Origin: an uncultured Alloprevotella sp.
GTDB lineage: Bacteria > Bacteroidota > Bacteroidia > Bacteroidales > Bacteroidaceae
Length of the DNA: 50,935 nt
Assembly: GCA_944322325.1 (NCBI GenBank)
Contig: CALUOQ010000017.1
Location: 1 to 50,935 of the forward strand
Reading direction: 5' to 3'
The translations under genes and the position numbers were made by a program. Of this stretch, positions 7,359 through 15,818 are shown piece after piece. How positions within the stretch are numbered: the first letter of the stretch is position 1; every line of letters begins with the position of its first letter. Under the pieces are notes generated by a model, which was not told the origin of the DNA, ran no database searches, and saw only the letters and a list, made by a program, of their open reading frames with translations.

Positions 7359-7524
7359 CGGCAGCAGTGCCATGTTAAAAAGCAAAATGATAGGATACGG
7401 AAGCGCCGTCGCGCAAAATGCTAAAAAAGAATAACTCCGCACTAAAAAAGCGCGGAATCCAACCTAAGTAAGGCAAAAAACGAATAACTTAGCATCGACC
7501 TAAACTTTTTAAGCACCAACGCTT

Positions 7525-9717
7525 ATGGACACTCTACTCTTTTGGCCCATTCCGGCGGCTGCTGTGGCCGCCTTGGCTTTCGCGTGGTATTTCCACCGTT
7601 CCATGAAACACATGCCCGAAGGTACGGACCGCATGCGCCACATTGCCGCCGCCGTGCGCAGCGGCGCCATGTCCTACCTCCGCCAGCAGTACAAGGTGGT
7701 CGGCATCGTGTTTCTCTGCCTCGTCGTGCTGTTTGCCGTCATGGCTTTCGGTTTCAACGTGCAGAACCACTGGGTACCCGTGGCTTTCCTGACGGGCGGC
7801 TTCTTCTCCGGTCTGGCCGGCTACTTGGGCATGCGCACCGCCACTCAGGCCTCGGCCCGCACGGCCGAGGCGGCGCGTCGTTCGCTCAACGGCGGCCTGC
7901 GCATCGCCTTCCGCAGCGGCGCCGTCATGGGACTGGTCGTCGTCGGCTTGGGCCTGCTCGACATCTCTTTCTGGTACGCCCTGCTCAACTACGCCGTGCC
8001 CGACACGGTCATTAACCCGGCGTCCAAACTGTGCATCATCACGACCACCATGCTCACCTTCGGCATGGGCGCCTCGACCCAGGCCCTCTTTGCCCGCGTG
8101 GGCGGCGGTATCTACACGAAGGCTGCCGACGTCGGCGCCGACCTCGTCGGCAAGGTGGAGCAGGACATCCCCGAGGACGACCCGCGCAATCCCGCCACCA
8201 TCGCCGACAACGTGGGCGACAACGTGGGCGACGTGGCCGGCATGGGGGCCGACCTCTACGAGAGCTACTGCGGCTCCATCCTGGCCACGGCGGCGCTCGG
8301 TGCTGCCGCCTACCTGCACTCGGGCGACCTCGACCAGCAGATGCGCGCCGTCCTGGCACCGATGCTCGTGTCGGCCGTAGGCATCCTCGTTTCCATCATA
8401 GGCATCTTCCTTGTCCGCACCCGCGAAAATGCCACCATGAAGCAACTGCTCGGCGCCCTGTCGCGGGGCACGAATCTCAGCTCCCTGCTCATCGTGGCCG
8501 GCACGTTCGGCGTGCTCTACCTCCTCGGACTCGACTCGTGGTGGCGCCTGTCGCTGGCTGTCACCGTAGGCCTCGTCGTGGGCGTCATCATCGGTCAGGC
8601 CACCGAGTACTTCACCTCGCAGTCCTACCGCCCCACGAAACGGCTCGCCGAAAGCGGACAGACCGGCCCGGCCACCGTCATCATCTCTGGCATCGGCACG
8701 GGGATGCTCTCGACCGCCATCCCGGTCATCGCCGTCGTCGTCGGCACGCTCGGCGCCTACCTGCTGGCCGCCGCGGGCGACCTGAGCAACGTCACAGCCG
8801 GCCTCTACGGCATCGGCATGGCCTCCGTGGGCATGCTCTCCACCCTGGGTATCACGCTGGCCACCGACGCCTACGGCCCCATCGCCGACAACGCCGGCGG
8901 CAACGCCGAAATGAGCGGTCTGGGCCCCGAAGTGCGCCGCCGCACCGACGCCCTCGACTCGCTGGGCAACACCACCGCCGCCACGGGCAAGGGTTTCGCC
9001 ATCGGCTCGGCTGCCCTGACGGGCCTGGCCCTGCTGGCCTCGTACGTAGAGGAAATCCGCATGGCCCTGGAGCGCGCCGGCGTCGCCACCATCGACGTGG
9101 CCGGTAAGGCCATCGCCCTGAGCGAAGCCACCTTCACCGACTTCATGCGCTACTACGACGTCACGCTGATGAATCCCCGCGTCTTGGCGGGCATGTTCGT
9201 CGGGGCCATGATGACGTTCCTTTTCTGCGGACTGACGATGAACGCCGTAGGCCGCGCCGCCGGTAAGATGGTGGAGGAGGTCCGCCGCCAGTTCCGCGAA
9301 ATCAAGGGCCTGCTCACGGGCGAGACCGAGCCCGACTACGGCCGCTGCGTCCGCATATCGACCCGTGCCGCCCAGCACGAAATGGTCGTCCCCTCGCTGC
9401 TGGCCATCGCCTGCCCCGCCATCGTGGGACTTATCCTCGGCGTACCGGGCGTACTGGGCCTGCTCACGGGCGGTCTGAGCACAGGCTTTGCCCTTGCCGT
9501 ATTCATGGCCAACGCCGGCGGTGCCTGGGACAACGCCAAGAAATACGTCGAGGAAGGCAACCTCGGCGGCAAAGGCAGCGAGGTACACAAGGCCACCGTC
9601 GTGGGCGACACCGTGGGCGACCCCTTCAAGGACACCTCCGGCCCGAGCCTCAACATTCTCATTAAGCTGATGAGCATGGTGGCCATCGTCATGGCCGGCC
9701 TGACGGCGTTCGTCTGA
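7525..9717 (+). CDS. hppA: Membrane-bound ion-pumping pyrophosphatase
   Basis: Hydrolyses cytoplasmic pyrophosphate and pumps H+ or Na+ across the inner membrane. The 730-aa protein is almost entirely membrane helices and has the family's catalytic loop around residues 196-250 ([16 protein letters not shown], then [19 protein letters not shown]), plus the second acidic site [19 protein letters not shown] and the third [15 protein letters not shown]. In [10 protein letters not shown] (about residue 481) the key position carries alanine rather than lysine, the mark of the K+-dependent subfamily; many Bacteroides homologues of that type move Na+ (or Na+ and H+). The pumped ion cannot be read directly. 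Monocistronic as far as visible. Confidence 0.97.
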   Translation: MDTLLFWPIPAAAVAALAFAWYFHRSMKHMPEGTDRMRHIAAAVRSGAMSYLRQQYKVVGIVFLCLVVLFAVMAFGFNVQNHWVPVAFLTGGFFSGLAGYLGMRTATQASARTAEAARRSLNGGLRIAFRSGAVMGLVVVGLGLLDISFWYALLNYAVPDTVINPASKLCIITTTMLTFGMGASTQALFARVGGGIYTKAADVGADLVGKVEQDIPEDDPRNPATIADNVGDNVGDVAGMGADLYESYCGSILATAALGAAAYLHSGDLDQQMRAVLAPMLVSAVGILVSIIGIFLVRTRENATMKQLLGALSRGTNLSSLLIVAGTFGVLYLLGLDSWWRLSLAVTVGLVVGVIIGQATEYFTSQSYRPTKRLAESGQTGPATVIISGIGTGMLSTAIPVIAVVVGTLGAYLLAAAGDLSNVTAGLYGIGMASVGMLSTLGITLATDAYGPIADNAGGNAEMSGLGPEVRRRTDALDSLGNTTAATGKGFAIGSAALTGLALLASYVEEIRMALERAGVATIDVAGKAIALSEATFTDFMRYYDVTLMNPRVLAGMFVGAMMTFLFCGLTMNAVGRAAGKMVEEVRRQFREIKGLLTGETEPDYGRCVRISTRAAQHEMVVPSLLAIACPAIVGLILGVPGVLGLLTGGLSTGFALAVFMANAGGAWDNAKKYVEEGNLGGKGSEVHKATVVGDTVGDPFKDTSGPSLNILIKLMSMVAIVMAGLTAFV

Positions 9718-9810
9718 CCCGTCGCCGCCTCCGTCGGGCAGAAAACCGTCATAATGAAAGCAAACACAATAATAATACACAACTCATCCGCGGGAGAGAA
9801 AGGAATTTAC

Positions 9811-9818
9811 TACCTTTG
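9811..9818 (+). promoter_or_regulatory. -7 promoter element for the Lrp-type regulator
   Basis: TACCTTTG, with a predicted start near 9825. It excludes an in-frame ATG at 9816 and supports the start at 9864. Confidence 0.6.
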
Positions 9819-9863
9819 TTCCCCCGAAACGAACAGAAAGGAAAATCTAACGCACTGACGAAA

Positions 9864-10349
9864 ATGGATAAGATAGACCAACTCGACCAGAAGATACTGG
9901 AAATCATTTCCACCAACGCGCGCATCCCGTTCAAGGACGTGGCGCTCGTCTGCGGCGTGTCGCGCGCCGCCATCCACCAGCGGGTACAACGCCTCATCGA
10001 AGCGGGCGTCATTGTCGGCTCCGGCTACCACGTCAATCCCAAAAGCCTGGGCTACACCACCTGCACCTACGTGGGACTCACCCTGGAGCGCGGTTCGATG
10101 TATCGCGACGCCGTGAAGCAGCTCGAAAACATCCCCGAAATCGTGGAGTGCCACTACACGACCGGGGCCTACACCATGTTGCTCAAGCTCTACGCCCGCG
10201 ACAACGAGCACCTCATGGAGCTGCTCAACGGGCGCATCCAGGCCATCCCGGGAGTGATTTCGACCGAGACACTCATTTCGCTCGAACAAAGCATCAGCCG
10301 GGGCGTACCCATCAACCTGCCTGAAAACGAAAAAGGCAGGAAGAAATAA
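9864..10349 (+). CDS. Lrp/AsnC family transcriptional regulator
   Basis: A 161-aa regulator. The N-terminal winged helix-turn-helix spans about residues 5-60 (LDQKILEIISTNARIPFKDVALVCGVSRAAIHQRVQRLIEAGVI in essence), followed by the RAM effector-binding beta-alpha-beta domain (about 70-145) with VECHYTTGAYTMLLKLYARD. Family members sense amino acids and form dimers and octamers. The start at 9864 is placed by the -7 box at 9811-9818. It is followed 12 bp later by a DUF4491 gene, so they are probably co-transcribed. The ligand is unknown and no target operator can be recognised here. Confidence 0.92.
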   Translation: MDKIDQLDQKILEIISTNARIPFKDVALVCGVSRAAIHQRVQRLIEAGVIVGSGYHVNPKSLGYTTCTYVGLTLERGSMYRDAVKQLENIPEIVECHYTTGAYTMLLKLYARDNEHLMELLNGRIQAIPGVISTETLISLEQSISRGVPINLPENEKGRKK

Positions 10350-10361
10350 GCCACCCGCACT

Positions 10362-10658
10362 ATGGAATGGAATTTTGAGGGGCTGGGCATTGGCCTGGCC
10401 ACTTTTTTAGTCATCGGCATCTTCCACCCCGTCGTTGTCAAGACCGAGTACCACTTCGGCACCCGCCCGTGGTGGGTGTTCCTCGTGCTGGGACTCGTGT
10501 GCTGCGCGGCAGCGCTGGTGGTTCAGGACTCCTTCTGGAGCGCCATCCTCGGCGTGGTGGCTTTCTCCTCCTTTTGGACCATCAAGGAGCTCTTCGAGCA
10601 GCGCGAGCGCGTACGCAAGGGATGGTTTCCCAAGAAGCCGGACAAACGCGAACCGTAG
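10362..10658 (+). CDS. DUF4491 family small membrane protein
   Basis: A 98-aa inner-membrane protein with three predicted helices (about residues 6-25, 35-51, 56-73) and a basic cytoplasmic tail (RERVRKGWFPKKPDKR). It matches the DUF4491 family, common in Bacteroidetes and Firmicutes, of unknown function. It lies 12 bp after the Lrp-type regulator and 42 bp before the peptidase fusion gene, likely in one transcript. Confidence 0.85.
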   Translation: MEWNFEGLGIGLATFLVIGIFHPVVVKTEYHFGTRPWWVFLVLGLVCCAAALVVQDSFWSAILGVVAFSSFWTIKELFEQRERVRKGWFPKKPDKREP

Positions 10659-10700
10659 CCGACCGGACAGACCACCGGCCTCCTACACATTATTATATAT

Positions 10701-12479
10701 ATGGCAAATTTCGACTGGACCGCAGACTACGCAGACCTCGTCAGCCGCTACCCTAACCACGAGCCACGCCCGCTCGTCGGCATCACCGGCAACTTCGGCG
10801 ACCGGGGATGCGAACTGGCAGAAGGCTACTTCCGCAGCGTAGAAGCCGCGGGCGGCATTCCCGTGGTCCTCCCCCCGACGGACGACACCGCCGTCCTGCT
10901 GTCCTGTCTGGACCGCGTGGACGGTGTGCTCCTCTCGGGTGGCGGCGACATCAACCCCCTGTTTTTCGGTCAAGACCCCAGCCCCGCCCTACACGGCATT
11001 AACGGGCGGCGCGACCGTTGCGAGCTGCTCCTGACCCGCCTGGCTTACGACCGGCAGTTACCCCTGCTCGGCATCTGCCGCGGCATTCAGGTCATGGTCG
11101 CCGCCCTGGACGGCACACTCTACCAGGACATTGTGGCCGACCGCCCCGCTTACGCGTCGCCCCTCGTCAAGCACAGCCAGGACGCCGACCGCCACGTCGC
11201 CACGCACTATGTGGAAATCGAAGAGGGCAGCACGCTGCACGAACTCCTCGGCCGGTGGCTCGCTGTCAACTCCTTCCACCACCAGGCCGTCGCAGAGCCG
11301 GGCCCCCACTTCCGCGCTACGGCACATGCCAGCGACGGCATCATCGAAGGCGTCGAAAGCGTGGACTTCCGCTTCGCCGTAGGCGTACAGTGGCATCCTG
11401 AGTGCTTCCAGCCCGCCGGCGACAACTCGATGCTCCCCCTGTTCCGGCGCTTTGTCGACGAGTGTGCCCTCTATCGCCGCGCACGACACCTCCACAGCCG
11501 CGTGCTGACACTCGACTCCCATTGCGACACACCCATGTTCTTCGACAAGGGCGTCGACTTCGACCATCGCGACTCCAAAGTGCTCGTCGACCTGCACAAG
11601 ATGGCCGAAGGCGGCCTCGACGCCACCGTCATGGTGGCCTATCTGCCGCAAGGCGAACGCACCAGGCAGGGATACGAGGCGGCAAAGGCAAAGGCAAACG
11701 CCCTGCTCGACGGCATCGAAACGATGGTCCGCAACTGCCAAGGCGTGGAACTAGCCCGCACGCCCGACGACCTGTATCGCCTGAAACATGAGGGGAAGCG
11801 CGCCGTGATGCTGGGCATAGAGAACGGCTACGCCATCGGGACCGACGTGACGCTGGTCGAACACTTCCGGCGTCGCGGCGTCGTCTACATGACCCTCTGT
11901 CATAACGGCGACAACGACATCTGTGACTCGGCGCGCCGCTCCAACGGCGAACACAACGGCGTCAGTCCCTTCGGTGCCGACGTCATCAGCGAAATGAACC
12001 GCACAGGTATGATGGTGGACCTCTCTCATGCATCGGAAAAAAGTTTCTACGACGCCCTCGACATCAGCCGCAGCCCCATCGTCTGCTCGCATGCCTCGGC
12101 CCGCGCCCTATGCGACCATCCGCGCAACCTGACCGACGACCAGCTACGCGCCCTCGCCCGGACGGGCGGCGTGGCCCAAGTGACGCTTTACCATGGCTTC
12201 CTGCGCACAGACGGCGAAGCTACGGTGACCGACGCCGTCGACCACCTCTGTCACATGATCGACGTGGCCGGCATCGACCACGTAGGCATCGGCACAGACT
12301 TCGACGGCGACGGGGGCATACGGGGCTGCGCCTCGGCCGCAGAACTGCTCAATTTCACCCGCCACCTGCTGCGACGCCATTTCAGCGAAGCCGATCTCGA
12401 AAAAATATGGGGCGCCAACTTTCTCCGCGTAATGCGCCAGGCACAAGAGACCGCATCCGCGGAGTTCCGCCCCGCCTGA
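10701..12479 (+). CDS. Fusion of class I glutamine amidotransferase-like peptidase (C26) and membrane-type dipeptidase (M19)
   Basis: Two catalytic domains in 592 aa. Residues about 22-250 form a peptidase C26/gamma-glutamyl-GABA hydrolase-type class I glutamine amidotransferase, with nucleophile C126 in GICRGIQ and H232/E234 in VQWHPECF. Residues about 268-580 form an M19 renal-dipeptidase domain: zinc-site H274-x-D276 in LDSHCDTP, the ENG segment, HASEKS, VCSHASARAL and the late GIGTDFDGDG. No signal peptide, so likely cytoplasmic. Together they could release gamma-glutamyl groups and then split dipeptides, for example in glutathione-like or peptidoglycan-peptide salvage; substrates are inferred. 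I believe similar fusions occur in other Bacteroidetes. Confidence 0.9.
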   Translation: MANFDWTADYADLVSRYPNHEPRPLVGITGNFGDRGCELAEGYFRSVEAAGGIPVVLPPTDDTAVLLSCLDRVDGVLLSGGGDINPLFFGQDPSPALHGINGRRDRCELLLTRLAYDRQLPLLGICRGIQVMVAALDGTLYQDIVADRPAYASPLVKHSQDADRHVATHYVEIEEGSTLHELLGRWLAVNSFHHQAVAEPGPHFRATAHASDGIIEGVESVDFRFAVGVQWHPECFQPAGDNSMLPLFRRFVDECALYRRARHLHSRVLTLDSHCDTPMFFDKGVDFDHRDSKVLVDLHKMAEGGLDATVMVAYLPQGERTRQGYEAAKAKANALLDGIETMVRNCQGVELARTPDDLYRLKHEGKRAVMLGIENGYAIGTDVTLVEHFRRRGVVYMTLCHNGDNDICDSARRSNGEHNGVSPFGADVISEMNRTGMMVDLSHASEKSFYDALDISRSPIVCSHASARALCDHPRNLTDDQLRALARTGGVAQVTLYHGFLRTDGEATVTDAVDHLCHMIDVAGIDHVGIGTDFDGDGGIRGCASAAELLNFTRHLLRRHFSEADLEKIWGANFLRVMRQAQETASAEFRPA

Positions 12480-12517
12480 ATCCCATAAAGACCATTTCCG
12501 TTTTTCACGCTACCGAC

Positions 12518-13513
12518 ATGTTAAGAAAATCGTTCATACTCCTTACCGTGACAGCCGCAGCCCTCGGCCTGACATCCGGCTGCAAGGACAAGACCACCAC
12601 TCCGCCCCCCACGGCCGACACGACGACCGTCGACGTTCCCAGTTTCAACGCCGACTCGGCCTATGCGCACATCGTGACGCAATGCGACTTCGGTCCCCGC
12701 GTGCCGGACAGCGAAGCGCACAGCCATTGCGGCGACTACATCGTCGCCGCATTCGAACGGCTGGGGCTTACCGTGACCGAACAGCGGACGCAGGTGCAAC
12801 GCTGGGACGGTCAGGCCGTCGGCTGCCGCAACCTCATCGCCGCATTCGCCCCGGAGGCGCTCGACCGCATCATGGTCTGCACACACTGGGACAGCCGACC
12901 TTGGGCCGACCACGACCCCGACTCGACAAAGTGGCGCACCCCCGTACCTGCCGCCAACGACGGTGCCAGCGGCGTGGCGGTGATGCTCGAGGTTGCCCGG
13001 CAGCTCGTCGCCCGACAGCCAGCCATCGGCGTCGACTTCGTCTGCTTCGACTGCGAAGACGCGGGGACGCCGGAATGGGCCAACGCCGAAGACAGCGAAG
13101 ACTCGTGGTGTCTCGGCTCACAATACTGGGCCAAAAATCCGCATTACAGGGACGTACTGCCACGCTACGCCATACTGCTCGACATGGTGGGCGGCCCTGA
13201 TGCCCGTTTCTGTTACGAGGGCTACAGCCTGCGCTACGCCCAGACCGTCGTCGACAAGGTGTGGAGCGCCGCCGAGCGCGCCGGATACGGCGAATTCTTC
13301 CCCCGCCAGGACGGCGGCTACATCACGGACGACCATGTTCCCCTCAACGAGACCGGCATCCCCGCCATCGACATCATCCCCTACTACGCAAATACAGCTA
13401 CGGGCTTCTGCCCCACCTGGCATACTGTCAGCGACACGCCCGAGCACATCGACAAAAACGCCCTCCAAGCCGCAGGACAAACCCTGCTGCAAGTGATTTA
13501 CGAAGAGAAGTGA
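12518..13513 (+). CDS. M28 family metallopeptidase lipoprotein (glutaminyl-cyclase-like)
   Basis: A 331-aa lipoprotein; the start at 12518 gives a signal peptide with lipobox LTSGC, C22 being the lipidated cysteine. The mature part is an M28-fold zinc enzyme, with the ligands visible as H in CTHWDSRPWADHD, D in AANDGASGVAVM, E/D in FDCEDAGTPEW, D in LLDMVGG and H in WHTVSDTPEHID. The CTHWDSRP and PANDGASG forms resemble the glutaminyl-peptide cyclotransferase branch more than classic aminopeptidases, so it may form N-terminal pyroglutamate on exported proteins. It is likely periplasmic or on the outer membrane. It sits 38 bp after the dipeptidase fusion and 8 bp before sufE. Confidence 0.88.
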   Translation: MLRKSFILLTVTAAALGLTSGCKDKTTTPPPTADTTTVDVPSFNADSAYAHIVTQCDFGPRVPDSEAHSHCGDYIVAAFERLGLTVTEQRTQVQRWDGQAVGCRNLIAAFAPEALDRIMVCTHWDSRPWADHDPDSTKWRTPVPAANDGASGVAVMLEVARQLVARQPAIGVDFVCFDCEDAGTPEWANAEDSEDSWCLGSQYWAKNPHYRDVLPRYAILLDMVGGPDARFCYEGYSLRYAQTVVDKVWSAAERAGYGEFFPRQDGGYITDDHVPLNETGIPAIDIIPYYANTATGFCPTWHTVSDTPEHIDKNALQAAGQTLLQVIYEEK

Positions 13514-13521
13514 CACAAACC

Positions 13522-13947
13522 ATGCAGACTATCAACGAAACACAAGACGAAATCATTGAAGAATTCAGCGAGCTGGACGACTGGATGGATCGCTACCAGC
13601 TGCTCATTGACCTCGGCAGCGAGCAAGAGCCGCTCCCCGAGAGCGACAAGACGGACCAGAACCTCATCGACGGATGTCAGAGCCGCGTTTGGCTGGCGTG
13701 CGACCGCGACGACGCAGGGCGGATTCACTTTCGCGCCGAGAGCGACGCGCTCATCGTGAAAGGCATCGTGACGCTCCTGGTGCGCGTGTTGAGCGGACAC
13801 ACAGCCGACGAAATTCTCGCAGCGGACCTTTACTTCATCCCGCAAATCGGCCTGCAAGAACACCTGTCGCCCACGCGCAGCAACGGACTGCTCGCGATGG
13901 TCAAACAGATGCGCATGTACGCACTGGCGTATAAAGCCAAGGGATAA
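13522..13947 (+). CDS. sufE: SufE family Fe-S cluster sulfur acceptor
   Basis: A 141-aa protein of normal SufE length. SufE accepts persulfide sulfur from the cysteine desulfurase SufS and passes it to the SufBCD scaffold in the cytoplasm. The acceptor cysteine is C52 in LIDGCQSRVWL, in the conserved loop. The start at 13522 lies 8 bp after the M28 gene, so it is probably translated from the same mRNA although functionally unrelated. No other suf genes lie in the window. Confidence 0.93.
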   Translation: MQTINETQDEIIEEFSELDDWMDRYQLLIDLGSEQEPLPESDKTDQNLIDGCQSRVWLACDRDDAGRIHFRAESDALIVKGIVTLLVRVLSGHTADEILAADLYFIPQIGLQEHLSPTRSNGLLAMVKQMRMYALAYKAKG

Positions 13948-14035
13948 AGTCCGCCCCTATCAAAAGGACCGTGACACACAGGACCCAAGGGGCAACAGCC
14001 GTGACACTTTAGTCCCCCGGTCACAAAAAAATACC

Positions 14036-14043
14036 TACCTTTG
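14036..14043 (+). promoter_or_regulatory. -7 promoter element for the AspT/YidE-type transporter
   Basis: TACCTTTG, 26 nt upstream of the ATG at 14070. The -33 region has only a weak TTT match around 14008. Confidence 0.6.
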
Positions 14044-14069
14044 CGGCCAAGAACAAAGAAGAAGCCCTC

Positions 14070-15725
14070 ATGGACTGGCTAAACGAAATACTCCTTTCGC
14101 CGTCGGCCATTCAGGCCGTTGTCGTCATTTCGCTCATCTGTGCCATAGGCATGGCCTTAGGTAAGATGCACGTGCGCGGCGTTTCGCTCGGCGTCACGTT
14201 CGTTTTCTTTGCCGGCATTCTCGCCGGATGGGCAGGCTTGCGCATTGACCCCGACATGCTGAACTATGCCGAAAGTTTCGGCCTTATACTATTCGTATAT
14301 GCCCTCGGACTGCAAGTCGGCCCGGGCTTTATGAGCTCATTCCGTGCCGGCGGGGCCCAACTTACGGGGCTGGCCCTCGGCACAGTCGTCCTGGGAACCA
14401 TCATGGCGCTGGCAGCCGTAGCCCTCACCGGCACCAGCCTGCCCGACATGGTCGGTGTGCTATGCGGCGCGACGACCAACACACCGGCGCTTGGTGCGGC
14501 GCAACAAACTTTGAAGCAACTGGGACAAAACGCCAGCGGACCGGCCCTGAGCTGCGCCGTCACGTACCCTATCGGCCTCGTCGGCGTCATTCTTGCGCTC
14601 ATGGTGGCCGGACGGCTGATGCACCTGAAGCGCTACACCACAGCCGACAAAATTGAGGACGAAGCCTTCATCGCGTCGTTCAGTATCTGCAACCCGGCCA
14701 TTTTCGGCAAGACACTGCACGAAGTGTCGCAGCTCAACGAAACAAAATTCGTCGCCTCGCGTCTGTGGCGCGACGGTAAAGTGATTCTGCCCGACGGGGA
14801 CACCAAACTCGAAAACGGCGACCGCCTGCTTGTTATCACCCGCAAGAAAAGCGTCGACCACCTCACGCTCTACTTCGGCCGACGCGACGAAACCGACTGG
14901 AACAAGCGAAACATCGACTGGAACAAAATCGACAGCAAGCTGGTGTCGCAGCGCATCCTGATTACGCGCCGCGAAATCAACGGTCGGCACTTGGGCACCC
15001 TGCATCTGCGCAACCGGTACGGTGTCAACGTGAGCCGCGTGCAACGCTCCGGCATCCAACTGGTGGCCACACCGGACCTCGTACTGCGCATGGGCGACCG
15101 CGTCACGGTCGTCGGCACACCCGAAGCCATCGACAAGGTAGCCAGCGAGATGGGTAACGCCGTAAAAAACCTCGACGATCCGAACCTGGTCACCATCTTC
15201 ATAGGAATCGTACTCGGCCTGGCACTGGGCTGCATCCCTTTCCATTTTCCGGGTATGTCCTATCCCGTCAAACTGGGCCTTGCGGGCGGTCCCATCATCA
15301 TGGGTATCCTCATCGGCGCCTACGGCCCCCGTCTACACATGGTTGCCTATACGACGACGAGCGCCAACCTCATGTTGCGCTCCGTCGGATTGTCCATGTA
15401 CCTGGCCTGCCTCGGGCTCGACGCCGGGCGCGACTTCTTCGACACCGTGATGAGTCCGGCAGCGCTAACATGGCTGGTCAGCGGATTCCTCATAACGATA
15501 GTTCCCGTCATCCTTATTTCCGCTATCGCAGTAAAGCTCTACCGCAGGGATTTCGCCGCGACGGCTGGAATGCTCTGCGGCGCCATGGCCAACCCCATTG
15601 CGCTGGATTACGCCAACAGCCAGCTGCCGGGCGAAAAGGCTTCCGTGGCCTACGCGACGGTTTACCCCATCTGTATGTTCGCCCGGGTCATCATAGCCCA
15701 AGTTATCATCATGTGCCTGGCGTGA
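14070..15725 (+). CDS. AspT/YidE/YbjL-type antiporter
   Basis: A 551-aa inner-membrane protein of the aspartate:alanine-exchanger family. It has two membrane halves (about residues 10-185 and 370-551), each five to six helices with the duplicated AspT/YidE/YbjL motif (GVLCGATTNTPALGAAQ and GMLCGAMANPIALDYANSQ). Between them are two TrkA-C/RCK-C type regulatory domains (about 200-280 and 285-365). In the family these exchange amino acids or dicarboxylates; the substrate here is unknown. It is monogenic with its own -7 box. The E. coli YidE arrangement is the same, so length and domains are complete. Confidence 0.88.
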   Translation: MDWLNEILLSPSAIQAVVVISLICAIGMALGKMHVRGVSLGVTFVFFAGILAGWAGLRIDPDMLNYAESFGLILFVYALGLQVGPGFMSSFRAGGAQLTGLALGTVVLGTIMALAAVALTGTSLPDMVGVLCGATTNTPALGAAQQTLKQLGQNASGPALSCAVTYPIGLVGVILALMVAGRLMHLKRYTTADKIEDEAFIASFSICNPAIFGKTLHEVSQLNETKFVASRLWRDGKVILPDGDTKLENGDRLLVITRKKSVDHLTLYFGRRDETDWNKRNIDWNKIDSKLVSQRILITRREINGRHLGTLHLRNRYGVNVSRVQRSGIQLVATPDLVLRMGDRVTVVGTPEAIDKVASEMGNAVKNLDDPNLVTIFIGIVLGLALGCIPFHFPGMSYPVKLGLAGGPIIMGILIGAYGPRLHMVAYTTTSANLMLRSVGLSMYLACLGLDAGRDFFDTVMSPAALTWLVSGFLITIVPVILISAIAVKLYRRDFAATAGMLCGAMANPIALDYANSQLPGEKASVAYATVYPICMFARVIIAQVIIMCLA

Positions 15726-15763
15726 CGCCCCGTGAGTGCAAACTCTATCTTCGATATACTACA

Positions 15764-15795
15764 CATCCGCAAATTTTTTCCTAAATTTGCGGATG
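15764..15795. promoter_or_regulatory. Operator-like inverted repeat overlapping a promoter
   Basis: A perfect 13-bp inverted repeat (arms 15764-15776 and 15783-15795, 6-nt spacer) overlaps a -7 box TAAATTTG at 15782-15789, 23 nt before the CoA-transferase ATG. A protein bound here would block the polymerase. Little T-tract follows, so a terminator of the preceding gene is less likely. Confidence 0.55.
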
Positions 15796-15818
15796 AAATT
15801 TATATAACCTGACTATTT

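Larger units (their letters stand above)
6669..7524. other. 856-bp gene-free divergent region
   Basis: Between the leftward methyltransferase-like gene and rightward hppA. From left to right it holds: the methyltransferase promoter (6674-6681), a likely small RNA unit (6843-6941), a 21-bp repeat array (7192-7275), a 38-bp perfect palindrome (7284-7321) and a leftward promoter (7327-7358). The stretch 6945-7170 shows no convincing gene. The 165 bp before hppA hold no perfect TAnnTTTG box. Confidence 0.7.

Noticed and set aside
7534-9780. A very long open frame on the strand opposite the pyrophosphatase gene
   Set aside because: GC-rich codon usage of a real gene keeps the antisense frame open; the plus-strand protein is unmistakable and the antisense protein is low-complexity with no family features.
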